Source: Bacillota bacterium
GTDB taxonomy: Bacteria; Bacillota; Clostridia; Christensenellales; CAG-138
Direction of reading: 5' to 3'
DNA length: 64,000 bases
Assembly: GCA_023395595.1 (NCBI GenBank)
Contig: JAEWYO010000038.1
Location: 9,153 to 73,152, forward strand
Both the position numbers and the translations under genes were made by a program. Each line of letters begins with the position of its first letter. Within the stretch, counting starts at the first letter, position 1. Below are positions 17,815 through 26,048 of the stretch, piece by piece. The notes beneath the pieces were generated by a model, which saw nothing but the letters and a program-made list of their open reading frames with translations, made no database searches and was not told the DNA's origin.

Positions 17815-17831
17815 GATATAACGTTTATATC
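17815..17831. promoter_or_regulatory. Operator-like palindrome GATATAA-CGT-TTATATC
   Basis: A perfect 7-bp inverted repeat with a 3-base centre. The size and symmetry suit a dimeric helix-turn-helix repressor, but no regulator gene is adjacent. Its target is unknown. Confidence 0.35.
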
Positions 17832-17918
17832 AAATATAACTAACTCATATCAAAGCTTCCTGCTCTGTTACATTCAATTCAAACTTCACGCAATATTTTC
17901 CCCAAACAGAAGAAATAA

Positions 17919-17935
17919 TACACGTTTTTCGTGTA
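17919..17935. repeat. Small inverted repeat TACACG-TTTTT-CGTGTA
   Basis: A 6-bp stem with a 5-base loop, about 65 bases upstream of the sortase-substrate promoter. It may be an operator or just chance. Confidence 0.3.
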
Positions 17936-18001
17936 ACTGTTGTCAAACATCACTGTTCTTCCTGTGGAAAAAATGTTTTTGATTTATACGCTTATTTGCG
18001 C

Positions 18002-18030
18002 TTTACAACAGTCAATATCATGCGTAGAAT
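18002..18030 (+). promoter_or_regulatory. Promoter of the sortase-substrate gene
   Basis: TTTACA, 17 bases, TAGAAT, about 55 bases ahead of the ATG. Confidence 0.6.
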
Positions 18031-18085
18031 GGAGTTAATTTGTACAATAGAATATAGTAATTTGCGCACTATTGGGGAGAATTCT

Positions 18086-19288
18086 ATGAAGAGAAGATTG
18101 TTTGCGTCATTGCTCGTTATTGTCATGGTGTTGTGTTTTGCCCCCGCCAAATCGCTGGCATATGCTTCCACGGAAAGCAAAATGCAGCTTGGCGCAAGTG
18201 GCATCAAGACCGACGACGAGGTCTATTTCGGCTCTTACGATGGAAGCGTAATCCCTTGGACCGTGCTATCGTCTTCCGCGCTTTCCGAAACATCCGTACC
18301 ATCCGGAGCGAACGTATTGCCTCTTTTTTCCCGCAATTTACTCGGCCATGTTCAGTTTCATGGCACGGTTTTCGGGCACTATTCTGATAGCACGCTGCGT
18401 ACGACTATGGATACATTGTTTCTTGCATTCCCCGCGCAGGATCAAAGCGCGGTTGTGGATGCAACCCTTTCTGGTGGCAGCATGTATTCTGGTCAACCAG
18501 ATCTGGCGAATCAAAAGCTCTTTCCTCTTTCATTAGAAGAAACATCTGTGTTTGATTCCACCTTAAACATTGCATACGACTCTGAAAGAGTAGCACGCAA
18601 TTGGTGGTTGCGTACTTCCAGCGATGATAGCAACGCTTACAGCATATCCGATGTTGGGAGTAGCTACATAAACACGGTGCGAAGCGACTACGCAGTTCGT
18701 CCCGCGCTCTATCTGGATCAGTCCTCTGTGCTCTTCATCTCCGCAGCGTCCCGCGGAAAAGCCCTAAGCGGTTTCGGTTTAAGCTCCATCGCCACCGGAT
18801 CTGTCGCCAAATGGAAACTGACGCTTTATGATAAGAATCGCGCGGGTTTCTCCATCAAAACAACCAAATATGAACCGTCTTCTATCTCCATCGATTACTC
18901 CGGTGCACTCACAGGGACAGATGAGTATCTTTCCGCGGTTATCGTCGATGAAGGCAGCGTCGTTTACTATGGCCGCCTGCTTCAGTTGGACGGATCGACG
19001 CACGGTGCCTCTGGTCATGTTAGCATCGACATCCCTGCCGGTGTAACACTTGATTCGAACACCACGCTTCGCCTGTTTAACGAACAATATCACAACGATT
19101 CCGTAGAGTCCCCAATCCTGACCGACTATTCCAGCGCACTCAGGAGTGTCACTCTTTCGGCAGAGATACCGGCAACTGGTGATTCCTCTACGCCTGTTCT
19201 TTGGTTTGGCATTGCGATTGCAGCGCTCATCGGGCTTGCGGGCAGTGCCGTCCTCTCTCGCAGAGCGATCCGAGCGCATCGAGCATAA
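18086..19288 (+). CDS. Sortase-anchored surface protein with DUF6273-like domain
   Basis: This 400-residue exported protein has a signal peptide (MKRRLFASLLVIVMVLCFA, cleavage near AYA). A DUF6273-like domain follows, with the typical WWLRTSS ... VRPALYLD pattern around residues ~60-220. A ~130-residue beta-rich region then leads to a cell-wall sorting signal: IPATG at 361-365, a hydrophobic helix, and the basic tail SRRAIRAHRA. The start at 18086 has GGGGAGA upstream; the longer frame from 17996 is rejected because the signal peptide begins here. The next gene encodes the matching sortase, 55 bases downstream. Confidence 0.88.
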   Translation: MKRRLFASLLVIVMVLCFAPAKSLAYASTESKMQLGASGIKTDDEVYFGSYDGSVIPWTVLSSSALSETSVPSGANVLPLFSRNLLGHVQFHGTVFGHYSDSTLRTTMDTLFLAFPAQDQSAVVDATLSGGSMYSGQPDLANQKLFPLSLEETSVFDSTLNIAYDSERVARNWWLRTSSDDSNAYSISDVGSSYINTVRSDYAVRPALYLDQSSVLFISAASRGKALSGFGLSSIATGSVAKWKLTLYDKNRAGFSIKTTKYEPSSISIDYSGALTGTDEYLSAVIVDEGSVVYYGRLLQLDGSTHGASGHVSIDIPAGVTLDSNTTLRLFNEQYHNDSVESPILTDYSSALRSVTLSAEIPATGDSSTPVLWFGIAIAALIGLAGSAVLSRRAIRAHRA

Positions 19289-19290
19289 GT

Positions 19291-19296
19291 AAGGAG
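19291..19296 (+). promoter_or_regulatory. Shine-Dalgarno AAGGAG separated from the sortase start by a hairpin
   Basis: AAGGAG sits 47 bases before the ATG at 19344 with the 29-base hairpin 19302-19330 in between. If the hairpin is folded, the distance to the in-frame TTG at 19335 shrinks to 9 bases and to the ATG to 18. No closer SD exists. Confidence 0.45.
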
Positions 19297-19301
19297 TATT
19301 T

Positions 19302-19336
19302 CGATCCCGCTATCTTATTTAGCGGGATCGTTTTTT
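19302..19336 (+). terminator. Intrinsic terminator/attenuator between substrate and sortase
   Basis: A perfect 11-bp stem CGATCCCGCTA/TAGCGGGATCG with a 7-base loop runs directly into TTTTTT. It would reduce sortase expression relative to the surface protein. Confidence 0.85.
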
Positions 19337-19343
19337 GTGGAAC

Positions 19344-20165
19344 ATGAAACCCGAATTCTCAAAGCATAAAAAGAAACACAAGAAGATACAAAAGCGCTTG
19401 CTATTGATGCTAAACGGTGTGCTGCTGTTGGCGTTGGTCGTCTCCAGCATCCACTTGATCATCACGTATACTTCTTATCAAAGAAGCGCAAAGGCCTACC
19501 AATCCTTGAACGAAGCTGCGCTCTCTACACCAACACCTTCACCTGCCAGCCAAGTCGATGACGCATCTCCTTCGCCAGAAGTCCAGATTGAAGTGCCGGT
19601 AACCATCAATTGGACAACGCTGCGTGATCAAAACAAAGAAATCGTCGCTTGGCTATATTGTCAAGATACACCAATCAATTATCCAGTGACGCAGAGTGAC
19701 AACAACAGTTATTACTTGACGCATAACGCCAGCAAGCAGAAAGACGAGGCTGGTTCGCTGTTTCTTGATTGCAGAAATGACATCGGTCCCGGCGCGGCGA
19801 ACATCATCATCTACGGGCACAGGCGAAACGATCGCTCCATGTTCGGTTCTCTGGTCAAGTTTTCAGATCAAAAGTATCTGGCCAAACATCCGAACATGTT
19901 TCTTCTAACGCCGGAGCATAGTTATCTAGTCGAACTGTTTGCCTGCCGTACGGTTCACGGCACAGAAAAAAACTTCGAGACGCAGTTTGATCAAGAAACC
20001 CGCTTCCTTTCTTATGTGAACAAAGCGATCAATCAGTCGTATTGGCCGACACAGATTCAAATCAGTGCGGAAGATACTATACTTACACTCGCTACTTGTT
20101 CCCGGTATGACGGAGCAGATGGCGCGCGTCTGTTGTTGCATGGGAAATTAGTACCAATCGATTAA
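19344..20165 (+). CDS. srtB: Class B sortase
   Basis: This 273-residue transpeptidase joins sorting-signal proteins to the cell wall. A basic N-terminus precedes a TM anchor (~20-41), a Pro/Ser/Thr linker and the class B catalytic domain. Catalytic His159 is in IIYGHRRN, Cys252 in LTLATCSRYDG and Arg262 in GARLLLHGKL. The GHR...MFGSL arrangement is characteristic of class B. Clostridial class B sortases recognise (S/N/P)PxTG-type signals, close to the IPATG of the neighbouring protein. The start is uncertain: ATG at 19344 is used here, but TTG at 19335, inside the terminator tail, is favoured by the folded-hairpin SD spacing. Confidence 0.92.
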   Translation: MKPEFSKHKKKHKKIQKRLLLMLNGVLLLALVVSSIHLIITYTSYQRSAKAYQSLNEAALSTPTPSPASQVDDASPSPEVQIEVPVTINWTTLRDQNKEIVAWLYCQDTPINYPVTQSDNNSYYLTHNASKQKDEAGSLFLDCRNDIGPGAANIIIYGHRRNDRSMFGSLVKFSDQKYLAKHPNMFLLTPEHSYLVELFACRTVHGTEKNFETQFDQETRFLSYVNKAINQSYWPTQIQISAEDTILTLATCSRYDGADGARLLLHGKLVPID

Positions 20166-20214
20166 TCGCTACACAAACTGAATGGATACACCGGCGTTCG
20201 CAAAGCCTGTTCTC

Positions 20215-20244
20215 TTGCACGCGCGCAATTTTATATGATATAAT
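20215..20244 (+). promoter_or_regulatory. Promoter of dapL-tmk
   Basis: TTGCAC, 18 bases, perfect TATAAT, about 30 bases before the TTG start. Confidence 0.7.
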
Positions 20245-20261
20245 GCCTTGATTTAGACATT

Positions 20262-20267
20262 GGGAGG
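20262..20267 (+). promoter_or_regulatory. Ribosome binding site GGGAGG fixing the TTG start of dapL
   Basis: GGGAGG followed by 7 bases and TTG at 20275. Other in-frame TTGs at 20260 and 20269 are before or too close to the site. Confidence 0.75.
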
Positions 20268-20274
20268 CTTGGTT

Positions 20275-21507
20275 TTGTTTACTGCAAACGGATTTTACTC
20301 GCAGCTCCACGGCAGCTATCTTTTCTACGAAGTCGGTAAGCGCGCGGCAGCGTTTGCCAAGGCACATCCCGAAGCAAAGATCATTCGCATGGGCATTGGC
20401 GATGTCACACGCCCGCTGGTTCCGGCGGTGGTGGACGCCATGCACAAAGCGGTGGACGATATGTCCAAAGCCGAAACTTTCCATGGTTACGGTCCGGACT
20501 TTGGCTATGAGTTTTTACGCGAGGCGATCCTCCGGCGGGACTATACCGCGCGCGGCGTTTCCCTCGATCTGGACGAAATCTTCGTTTCCGATGGCGCAAA
20601 GTGCGACGTTGGCAACATTCAAGAGATCTTCTCGCAGGAGTGCGTCGTCGCGGTGACCGACCCCGTCTACCCCGTCTATGTGGATACAAACGTGATGAGT
20701 GGACGCGGCGGCAACTATGACGAAACAAAAGGCGGCTACCAGAAGATCGTATACATGCCCGGCTCGGAAGCAAACGGTTTTGTTGCCGCGTTGCCGACCC
20801 AGCGTGTGGACGTGATGTATCTCTGCTTCCCGAACAACCCCACGGGCGTGACCCTCACCAAAGAACAGCTCAAGGTCTATGTGGACTATGCCCGCGCAAA
20901 CGGCACACTGATTCTCTACGATTCGGCCTATGAATCCTACATCTCTGAACCGAACATTCCGCACAGCATCTATGAAGTAGAAGGCGCAAAGGAATGCGCA
21001 ATCGAGTTTCGTTCCATGTCCAAGACCGCGGGCTTTACCGGCACGCGCTGCGCCTACACCGTCGTGCCCAAGGCGCTGGTCTTTAAGGACAGTTTTGGCA
21101 ATGACGTACACCTGCGCGACCTCTGGGCACGCCGGGTTTCGACGAAGTTTAACGGCGTTTCCTATATCACCCAGCGCGGTGCGGAAGCGGCTTACAGCCC
21201 TGAGGGCAACGCACAGATTATGGACGTTGTTGCGGACTACATGGAAAACGCACGCATCATCCGCGAAGGGCTGCAAAAGGCGGGCTACACTGTGTTCGGC
21301 GGCATCAACGCGCCTTACATCTGGCTCAAGGTGCCGCATGGAGACAGTTGGCGGTTTTATGACGAGCTGCTCAGCCGCCACCACATCATCGGCACGCCCG
21401 GCGAAGGGTTTGGTGCCGCTGGCGAAGGGTATTTCCGCATGACGGCGTTTGCCACGCGGGAGAACACACTGGAAGCCACGGAGCGCATTCAGAAAGGTTC
21501 GCTATGA
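20275..21507 (+). CDS. dapL: LL-diaminopimelate aminotransferase
   Basis: This PLP-dependent fold-type I aminotransferase (410 residues) converts tetrahydrodipicolinate plus glutamate directly to LL-diaminopimelate, the short route to lysine and peptidoglycan. Family hallmarks are GIGDVTRPL near the N-terminus, VTDPVYPVYVDTNVM in the middle, and the PLP-lysine segment SMSKTAGFTGTRC. The start is TTG. The stop overlaps the tmk start (ATGA), coupling the two. Confidence 0.96.
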   Translation: MFTANGFYSQLHGSYLFYEVGKRAAAFAKAHPEAKIIRMGIGDVTRPLVPAVVDAMHKAVDDMSKAETFHGYGPDFGYEFLREAILRRDYTARGVSLDLDEIFVSDGAKCDVGNIQEIFSQECVVAVTDPVYPVYVDTNVMSGRGGNYDETKGGYQKIVYMPGSEANGFVAALPTQRVDVMYLCFPNNPTGVTLTKEQLKVYVDYARANGTLILYDSAYESYISEPNIPHSIYEVEGAKECAIEFRSMSKTAGFTGTRCAYTVVPKALVFKDSFGNDVHLRDLWARRVSTKFNGVSYITQRGAEAAYSPEGNAQIMDVVADYMENARIIREGLQKAGYTVFGGINAPYIWLKVPHGDSWRFYDELLSRHHIIGTPGEGFGAAGEGYFRMTAFATRENTLEATERIQKGSL

Positions 21508-22172
21508 CGAAGATCATCGCGTTCGAAGGTATCGACGGAACGGGAAAAACCGTCCAGCTGCAGCGGCTCTATGAGCGGCTGATCGCGGACGGGCGCTATC
21601 ACGTGCAGACGCTCTCGTTTCCGATGTACGACACCTTTTTTGGCGCAGAATGCGGCAGGCTCCTTTCCGGCAGCGGCGGCGTGCGCGCAAACGAGGTGGA
21701 CGGCAAGAGCATGGCGCTGTGGTATGCGTTGGATCGGTTTGAGGCGTTTCGCGATCTCGACTACTCCGGCGCGGACGTACTGCTCATCAACCGCTATATC
21801 CTGAGCAACGCGGTCTACCAGTCCGTGCGTGATTGCGACCTCGACAAACCCGATCTGCTGGAGTTTGTGATCGAGCTGGAGCACGAGCATTTTCGCATTC
21901 CGCGCGCGGATGCACACATCGTGCTGGATATGAATCCCGAGAATGCCTATGAAAACGTTGGGAAAAAAGGCTATCGGGACTACGTTGGCGACCAACCGGA
22001 TATCTACGAAGCGCTGCCGGATATTCAAAAGCGTGCAAGGCAAAAGTATATCGAGTATGCCAAGCGCATGCCCGGCATCCACATCATCCCCTGCATGGAG
22101 CAAAACAAGCTCAAGAGCATCGAAGCAATCGGCGAACTGATCGATCGGGAACTCGCGTTCCTGCTCGAATAA
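21504..22172 (+). CDS. tmk: Thymidylate kinase family protein
   Basis: This 222-residue P-loop nucleotide kinase phosphorylates dTMP to dTDP. Walker A is FEGIDGTGKT. The conserved DRF segment (ALDRFEAFRD) and the R-Y/S motif (NRYILSNAVYQS) bind the thymidylate. Overlap with dapL suggests co-translation. It belongs to the divergent tmk subgroup seen in Clostridia, so strict dTMP specificity is inferred. Confidence 0.87.
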   Translation: MTKIIAFEGIDGTGKTVQLQRLYERLIADGRYHVQTLSFPMYDTFFGAECGRLLSGSGGVRANEVDGKSMALWYALDRFEAFRDLDYSGADVLLINRYILSNAVYQSVRDCDLDKPDLLEFVIELEHEHFRIPRADAHIVLDMNPENAYENVGKKGYRDYVGDQPDIYEALPDIQKRARQKYIEYAKRMPGIHIIPCMEQNKLKSIEAIGELIDRELAFLLE

Positions 22173-22187
22173 TTCTGGATTCAATCC

Positions 22188-22232
22188 ATCCGTTTGACGA
22201 TCACTTGAACGGATGCTTGAAGATATTCAAGC
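22188..22232 (+). repeat. Two adjacent hairpins in the pfp leader
   Basis: ATCCGTT/AACGGAT (22188-22194 and 22208-22214) is immediately followed by GCTTGAA-GATA-TTCAAGC (22215-22232). Neither is followed by a T-tract, so they look more like mRNA 5'-end or processing structures than a terminator. Confidence 0.4.
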
Positions 22233-22270
22233 AACATATTAAGAGAAGGATTCAATTAGGAGGTAACAAC

Positions 22271-23332
22271 ATGCGCAAAATTGGTATTCTCACGGGCGGC
22301 GGAGACTGCCCCGGTCTGAACGCGGTTATCCGTGGCGTCGTCGAGGAATGTGCGGCGGCAGGCATCGAAGTGTATGGCTTTTCGGCTGGTTGGCGCGGCG
22401 CGCTCACCGGTGAAGGCCGCTGGCTCACCCTCAAGGACGTGGAAGGACTGCAGACCCAGGGCGGCACGATTCTCGAGAGCAGCCGCACGAACGTCATGAA
22501 GGAAAAGGACGGCCCGGAGCGCGTCCGCAAGACCCTCGAAAGCCTCGGCCTCGAAGGCATGGTTGCCATCGGCGGCGATGACACGTTGGGCGTTGCCAAC
22601 AAGCTCACGAAGATGGGCATGAAGATGATCGGCGTGCCGAAGACCATCGACAACGATCTCTCCTGCACCGACTATACCTTTGGTTTTGACACGGCGAGCA
22701 ACATCGCCATGGATTGCATCGACCGTCTGCACACCACCGCTGCTTCCCACGCGCGCTGCTTCGTCGTGGAGTGCATGGGCCGCCACACCGGCTGGATCGC
22801 GGTTCAGGCGGGTCTTGCCGCAGACGCGAACCTGATCCTGATTCCGGAGTTCCCCAAGACCTTCGAAGAAGTCATGCAAGTGATCCGCGCGCGCTATGTC
22901 AAAGGCCAGCGCCACACGATCATCGCGGTTGCGGAAGGCTTCGAGCTCAAGGGCGAAGTGGAAGAAAACGTCGGTCTCGACGCGTTCGGCAACAAGCTGC
23001 TGCTCGAAAAAGAAATCGCAAAGACGCTGGCGGATCGCATTGAGAAGGCCATGCGCGCAGACGAGTCCCTCGACGAGAAGCGCAAGTATTTCGAGTGCCG
23101 CTCGGTCGTTCTGGGTCACATTCAGCGCGGCGGTTCCCCCTCTTGCTTCGACCGCGTGCTCGGCACGCGTCTCGGCTTCAAGGCGGGCGAGCTGGTTGTC
23201 ACCGAGCAGTACGGCAACATGGTTGCGCTCCAGGGCACTTCCATCGTCACCGCCGACCTCGACAAAGCAGTCACCGAACGCAAGGAAGTGGATTGGGACT
23301 TCTACAAGTCCATCTCGATCCTTTTCAAATAA
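22271..23332 (+). CDS. pfp: 6-phosphofructokinase, PPi-dependent type predicted
   Basis: This 353-residue phosphofructokinase starts MRKIGILTGGGDCPGLNAV, with AGGAGGT 6 bases upstream. The residues that separate phosphate donors are visible: GGDDTLG has Asp where ATP enzymes have Gly (E. coli Gly104), and PKTIDNDL has Lys where ATP enzymes have Gly (Gly124). This D/K pair is the signature of pyrophosphate-linked enzymes (EC 2.7.1.90). The catalytic TIDND and MGRHTGW motifs are intact. Donor choice is a prediction from these two positions. Confidence 0.93.
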   Translation: MRKIGILTGGGDCPGLNAVIRGVVEECAAAGIEVYGFSAGWRGALTGEGRWLTLKDVEGLQTQGGTILESSRTNVMKEKDGPERVRKTLESLGLEGMVAIGGDDTLGVANKLTKMGMKMIGVPKTIDNDLSCTDYTFGFDTASNIAMDCIDRLHTTAASHARCFVVECMGRHTGWIAVQAGLAADANLILIPEFPKTFEEVMQVIRARYVKGQRHTIIAVAEGFELKGEVEENVGLDAFGNKLLLEKEIAKTLADRIEKAMRADESLDEKRKYFECRSVVLGHIQRGGSPSCFDRVLGTRLGFKAGELVVTEQYGNMVALQGTSIVTADLDKAVTERKEVDWDFYKSISILFK

Positions 23333-23350
23333 CAATAACAAGCAACAAAC

Positions 23351-23385
23351 AAGCGGGCGGGGTTTTCCCCGTCCGCTTTACTTTA
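23351..23385. terminator. Bidirectional terminator between pfp and the nitrilase-family gene
   Basis: A 12-bp stem with one G-U pair (AAGCGGGCGGGG/CCCCGTCCGCTT) has a TTTT loop and is followed by TACTTTATT on the plus strand. It overlaps the last codon of the convergent gene. Confidence 0.8.
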
Positions 23386-24154
23386 TTAACATATCGGAAA
23401 TGTGTTTTCTTCCTTTTGCAGCGAATGAAATTTGTGTTCCTTTTTCTAACTCATATATCAACAGTTCTTCATTATGCCGAGGCAACTCTGAAACTACGGA
23501 ACCATTCTGATCAATTGCCATAGTTGGAGCAGTTTGACTTTTCGTGGCGCTATTGACGCTAAGAATTGGAAAAACATTTTCAACAGCACGTGTTCTTAAA
23601 TGCGCTTTTATCAAATCAAATCGTTCCATTGAGTCATCAGTTGAGGTATCACAAAACAATACAGCCGCACAAACCACATTTTTGCGGTATAACTCGCGGA
23701 AATACTCAGGAAAACGAACTTCATAGCAAATTCGAACGCCAACTCGAAATCCATCGATTTCGACTATGCCATCGCCAATTTCTCCAGAAGAAAAGTTATC
23801 CATATCCCAGCCCCAAAGTGCTCTTTTACGATATATCGTTTCTGCTTTTTTGCCGGGTTTAATAAGAACGGCGCTATTATAATACTTTCCTTCTGAATAC
23901 TCAGCTGTACCAACCACAACGTGTAAATTGCTGTCTGATGCAAGCTTTTCCAAATCGTTTATTGAGCGTTCTACCCATTGAAAATCAATCTCTTTGATCG
24001 TATATGTTTCTTTTGGATACCCTGTCAGCGCACATTCAGGTAGAATTAGCAAATTTACGTCATTCGAGGTAGCCTTGTTAACCGCAGATTTAATATGCGT
24101 CATATTTTCATTGAGATTGTCTGATACTTCAAACTGATATACTCCGATATTCAT
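23378..24154 (-). CDS. Carbon-nitrogen hydrolase (nitrilase superfamily)
   Basis: This 258-residue amidase-fold protein has the Glu-Lys-Cys triad: E40 in LILPECALTGYP, K110 in IYRKRALW and C143 in RICYEVRFPE. It probably hydrolyses an amide; substrate unknown. The gene is clearly more AT-rich than its neighbours, with many AAA/AAT/TTT codons, which suggests recent acquisition. It follows the ABC transporter gene by 15 bases on the same strand. Confidence 0.9.
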   Translation of the reverse strand: MNIGVYQFEVSDNLNENMTHIKSAVNKATSNDVNLLILPECALTGYPKETYTIKEIDFQWVERSINDLEKLASDSNLHVVVGTAEYSEGKYYNSAVLIKPGKKAETIYRKRALWGWDMDNFSSGEIGDGIVEIDGFRVGVRICYEVRFPEYFRELYRKNVVCAAVLFCDTSTDDSMERFDLIKAHLRTRAVENVFPILSVNSATKSQTAPTMAIDQNGSVVSELPRHNEELLIYELEKGTQISFAAKGRKHISDMLIK

Positions 24155-24169
24155 ACATACCTGCTAATT

Positions 24170-26008
24170 CTATAGTTCGTGCTCCAGCACACGCTTGAAC
24201 TGCGTTTCATATAGTTCGCGATAGACGCCGTCTTGCGTCAGCAACGCGTCGTGCGTGCCCTGCTCGGCAATCACGCCGTCTTTGACCACGAGGATGTGAT
24301 CGGCAGCCAGCACGGTTGAGAGCCGGTGCGCAATCACGATGCTGGTTCTGCCCGCCATCACCTGCTCCAGTGCGTCCTGAATCGCATGCTCAGAGATGCT
24401 GTCGAGCGAACTCGTCGCCTCGTCCAGCACGAGTATCTTCGGGTCTTTGAGCACCACGCGCGCCAACGAGAGCCGTTGTTTCTCTCCACCGCTGAGCTTG
24501 AGCCCGCGATTGCCGACGAGCGTATCAAACCCAAGCTCCTGAGACGCGACAAACTCATATATATTTGCGAGCTTGCAAGCGCTCTCCAGCTCTTGCAGCG
24601 TTGCATCCTGCTTTGCGTAGAGCAGATTCTCGCGGATGGTTCCGTTGAACAGATACGCGTCCTGCGTGACCACGCCGATGTGCGTGCGCAGATACGCAAG
24701 GTCAAAATCCCGCACATCTATGCCATTGATCGAAACCGAGCCGGAATCCACATCATAGAGTCGCAGAAGCAGATTGACTAGCGTGGATTTGCCGGAGCCG
24801 GATGGACCAACGATTGCATACATCTTGCCCGATGGAATTTCGAAACTGACATCCTTGAGAATCGGCGCTTTCTGCTCGTAGGTAAACGTCACATGATCAT
24901 AGCAAATCTCCGTCCGGCTCAAATCCGGCTTGCTCGCGTTTGGCTTACTCTTGATCGTGACTTCCTTGTCGTAATAGTCAAAAATGCGCGTGAACAGCGC
25001 AAGCGAACGCGTAAAATCGACCCCCAGATTCAGCAAGGAGTTAACCGGCCCGTAGAGCCGATTCACCAGCGCGATCATCGCCGTGATGGTACCGATGGTC
25101 AGCGTCGTGTCCCCTTGCGAAATGATCAGCCAACCGCCGGTAAAATAGATCAGCAGCGGGCCGATCTGCGAAAGTGTGCCGAGAATCATCACAAACCATT
25201 TGCCGCTGCGCTGCTCTTTGAGTGAGAGCCGCGTCACACTGTCGTTCACGCTCACAAACCGGTCATATTCCGATTGCTCCCGGGTGAAAAGCTTCATCAA
25301 CATAGAGCCGGACACGCTCAGCGTCTCGGTAATGAGCTGATTCATCTTGTCGCGCTCGTTTTGCACATCGGTGAGCAGTTTCCAGCGAGTTTTACCAACC
25401 CGGCGCGCAGGAATCAGCGTCATTGGAATAATCGCGATGCCGACGAGCGCCATCTTCCAGTTCATCGAAAACAGTGCAATCAGCGTTGCAGTCATCACCG
25501 AAATATTTGAAACTGAGGTGGTCAGCGTGCTGGTGATGACCGTACCAACTCCGCTGATGTCGCTTTCCATGCGCGTTAGGATGTCGCCTTGCTTTTCCGA
25601 GGTGTAAAACGAATGCGGCATCTGCTGTAAATGCGCATACATCTGGTTTTGCATGTCGAATATGATGCGCTGTGAGATATAGGAGTTGATGTAGCTTTGC
25701 AGCACAAGGATCGCTTGAGAGACCGTCAGCGTGACCAACGCCAGCAGCAGCAGCTGAATCAACAATGCCATGTTTTTGCCAACCAGCGCCTGATCGACAA
25801 TTCGCCCGGTGATGATCGACGGAAACAGCCCGATCACTGCGCTGATCAAAATCGCGAGAAACACAAACACAAACTGCACGCGATAGGGCTTGAGATACGA
25901 CAAAATCCGCAACAACAGCGCTTTTGTCACCTTCGGTCGGTTTTGCTTTTCCTCCTCGGTCAGAAAGCCGCGCATGCCGCCAAAACCTCTGCCCATTCCT
26001 TGTGCCAT
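24170..26008 (-). CDS. ABC transporter, fused permease and ATP-binding protein (MsbA/LmrA type)
   Basis: This 612-residue half-transporter has a Gly/Met-rich N-terminus, six TM helices (~35-320) and an ATPase domain with Walker A GPSGSGKST, signature LSGGEKQRLS, Walker B ILVLDEATSSLD and H-loop IAHRLST. It would act as a homodimeric exporter of lipids, drugs or peptides. GGAGGAA precedes the ATG. It lies 40 bases after sdaAA and may be read through from it. The substrate cannot be deduced. Confidence 0.95.
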   Translation of the reverse strand: MAQGMGRGFGGMRGFLTEEEKQNRPKVTKALLLRILSYLKPYRVQFVFVFLAILISAVIGLFPSIITGRIVDQALVGKNMALLIQLLLLALVTLTVSQAILVLQSYINSYISQRIIFDMQNQMYAHLQQMPHSFYTSEKQGDILTRMESDISGVGTVITSTLTTSVSNISVMTATLIALFSMNWKMALVGIAIIPMTLIPARRVGKTRWKLLTDVQNERDKMNQLITETLSVSGSMLMKLFTREQSEYDRFVSVNDSVTRLSLKEQRSGKWFVMILGTLSQIGPLLIYFTGGWLIISQGDTTLTIGTITAMIALVNRLYGPVNSLLNLGVDFTRSLALFTRIFDYYDKEVTIKSKPNASKPDLSRTEICYDHVTFTYEQKAPILKDVSFEIPSGKMYAIVGPSGSGKSTLVNLLLRLYDVDSGSVSINGIDVRDFDLAYLRTHIGVVTQDAYLFNGTIRENLLYAKQDATLQELESACKLANIYEFVASQELGFDTLVGNRGLKLSGGEKQRLSLARVVLKDPKILVLDEATSSLDSISEHAIQDALEQVMAGRTSIVIAHRLSTVLAADHILVVKDGVIAEQGTHDALLTQDGVYRELYETQFKRVLEHEL

Positions 26009-26048
26009 GCTTGTATTCCTCCGCGCGTGTTGCGGTTCTTTTTGTGTG

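Larger units (their letters stand above)
17614..18085. other. 472-base intergenic region between popT and the sortase locus
   Basis: AT-rich and without a credible gene. It holds the popT promoter, two inverted repeats (17815-17831 and 17919-17935) and the promoter of the sortase-substrate gene, all described separately. Confidence 0.7.
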
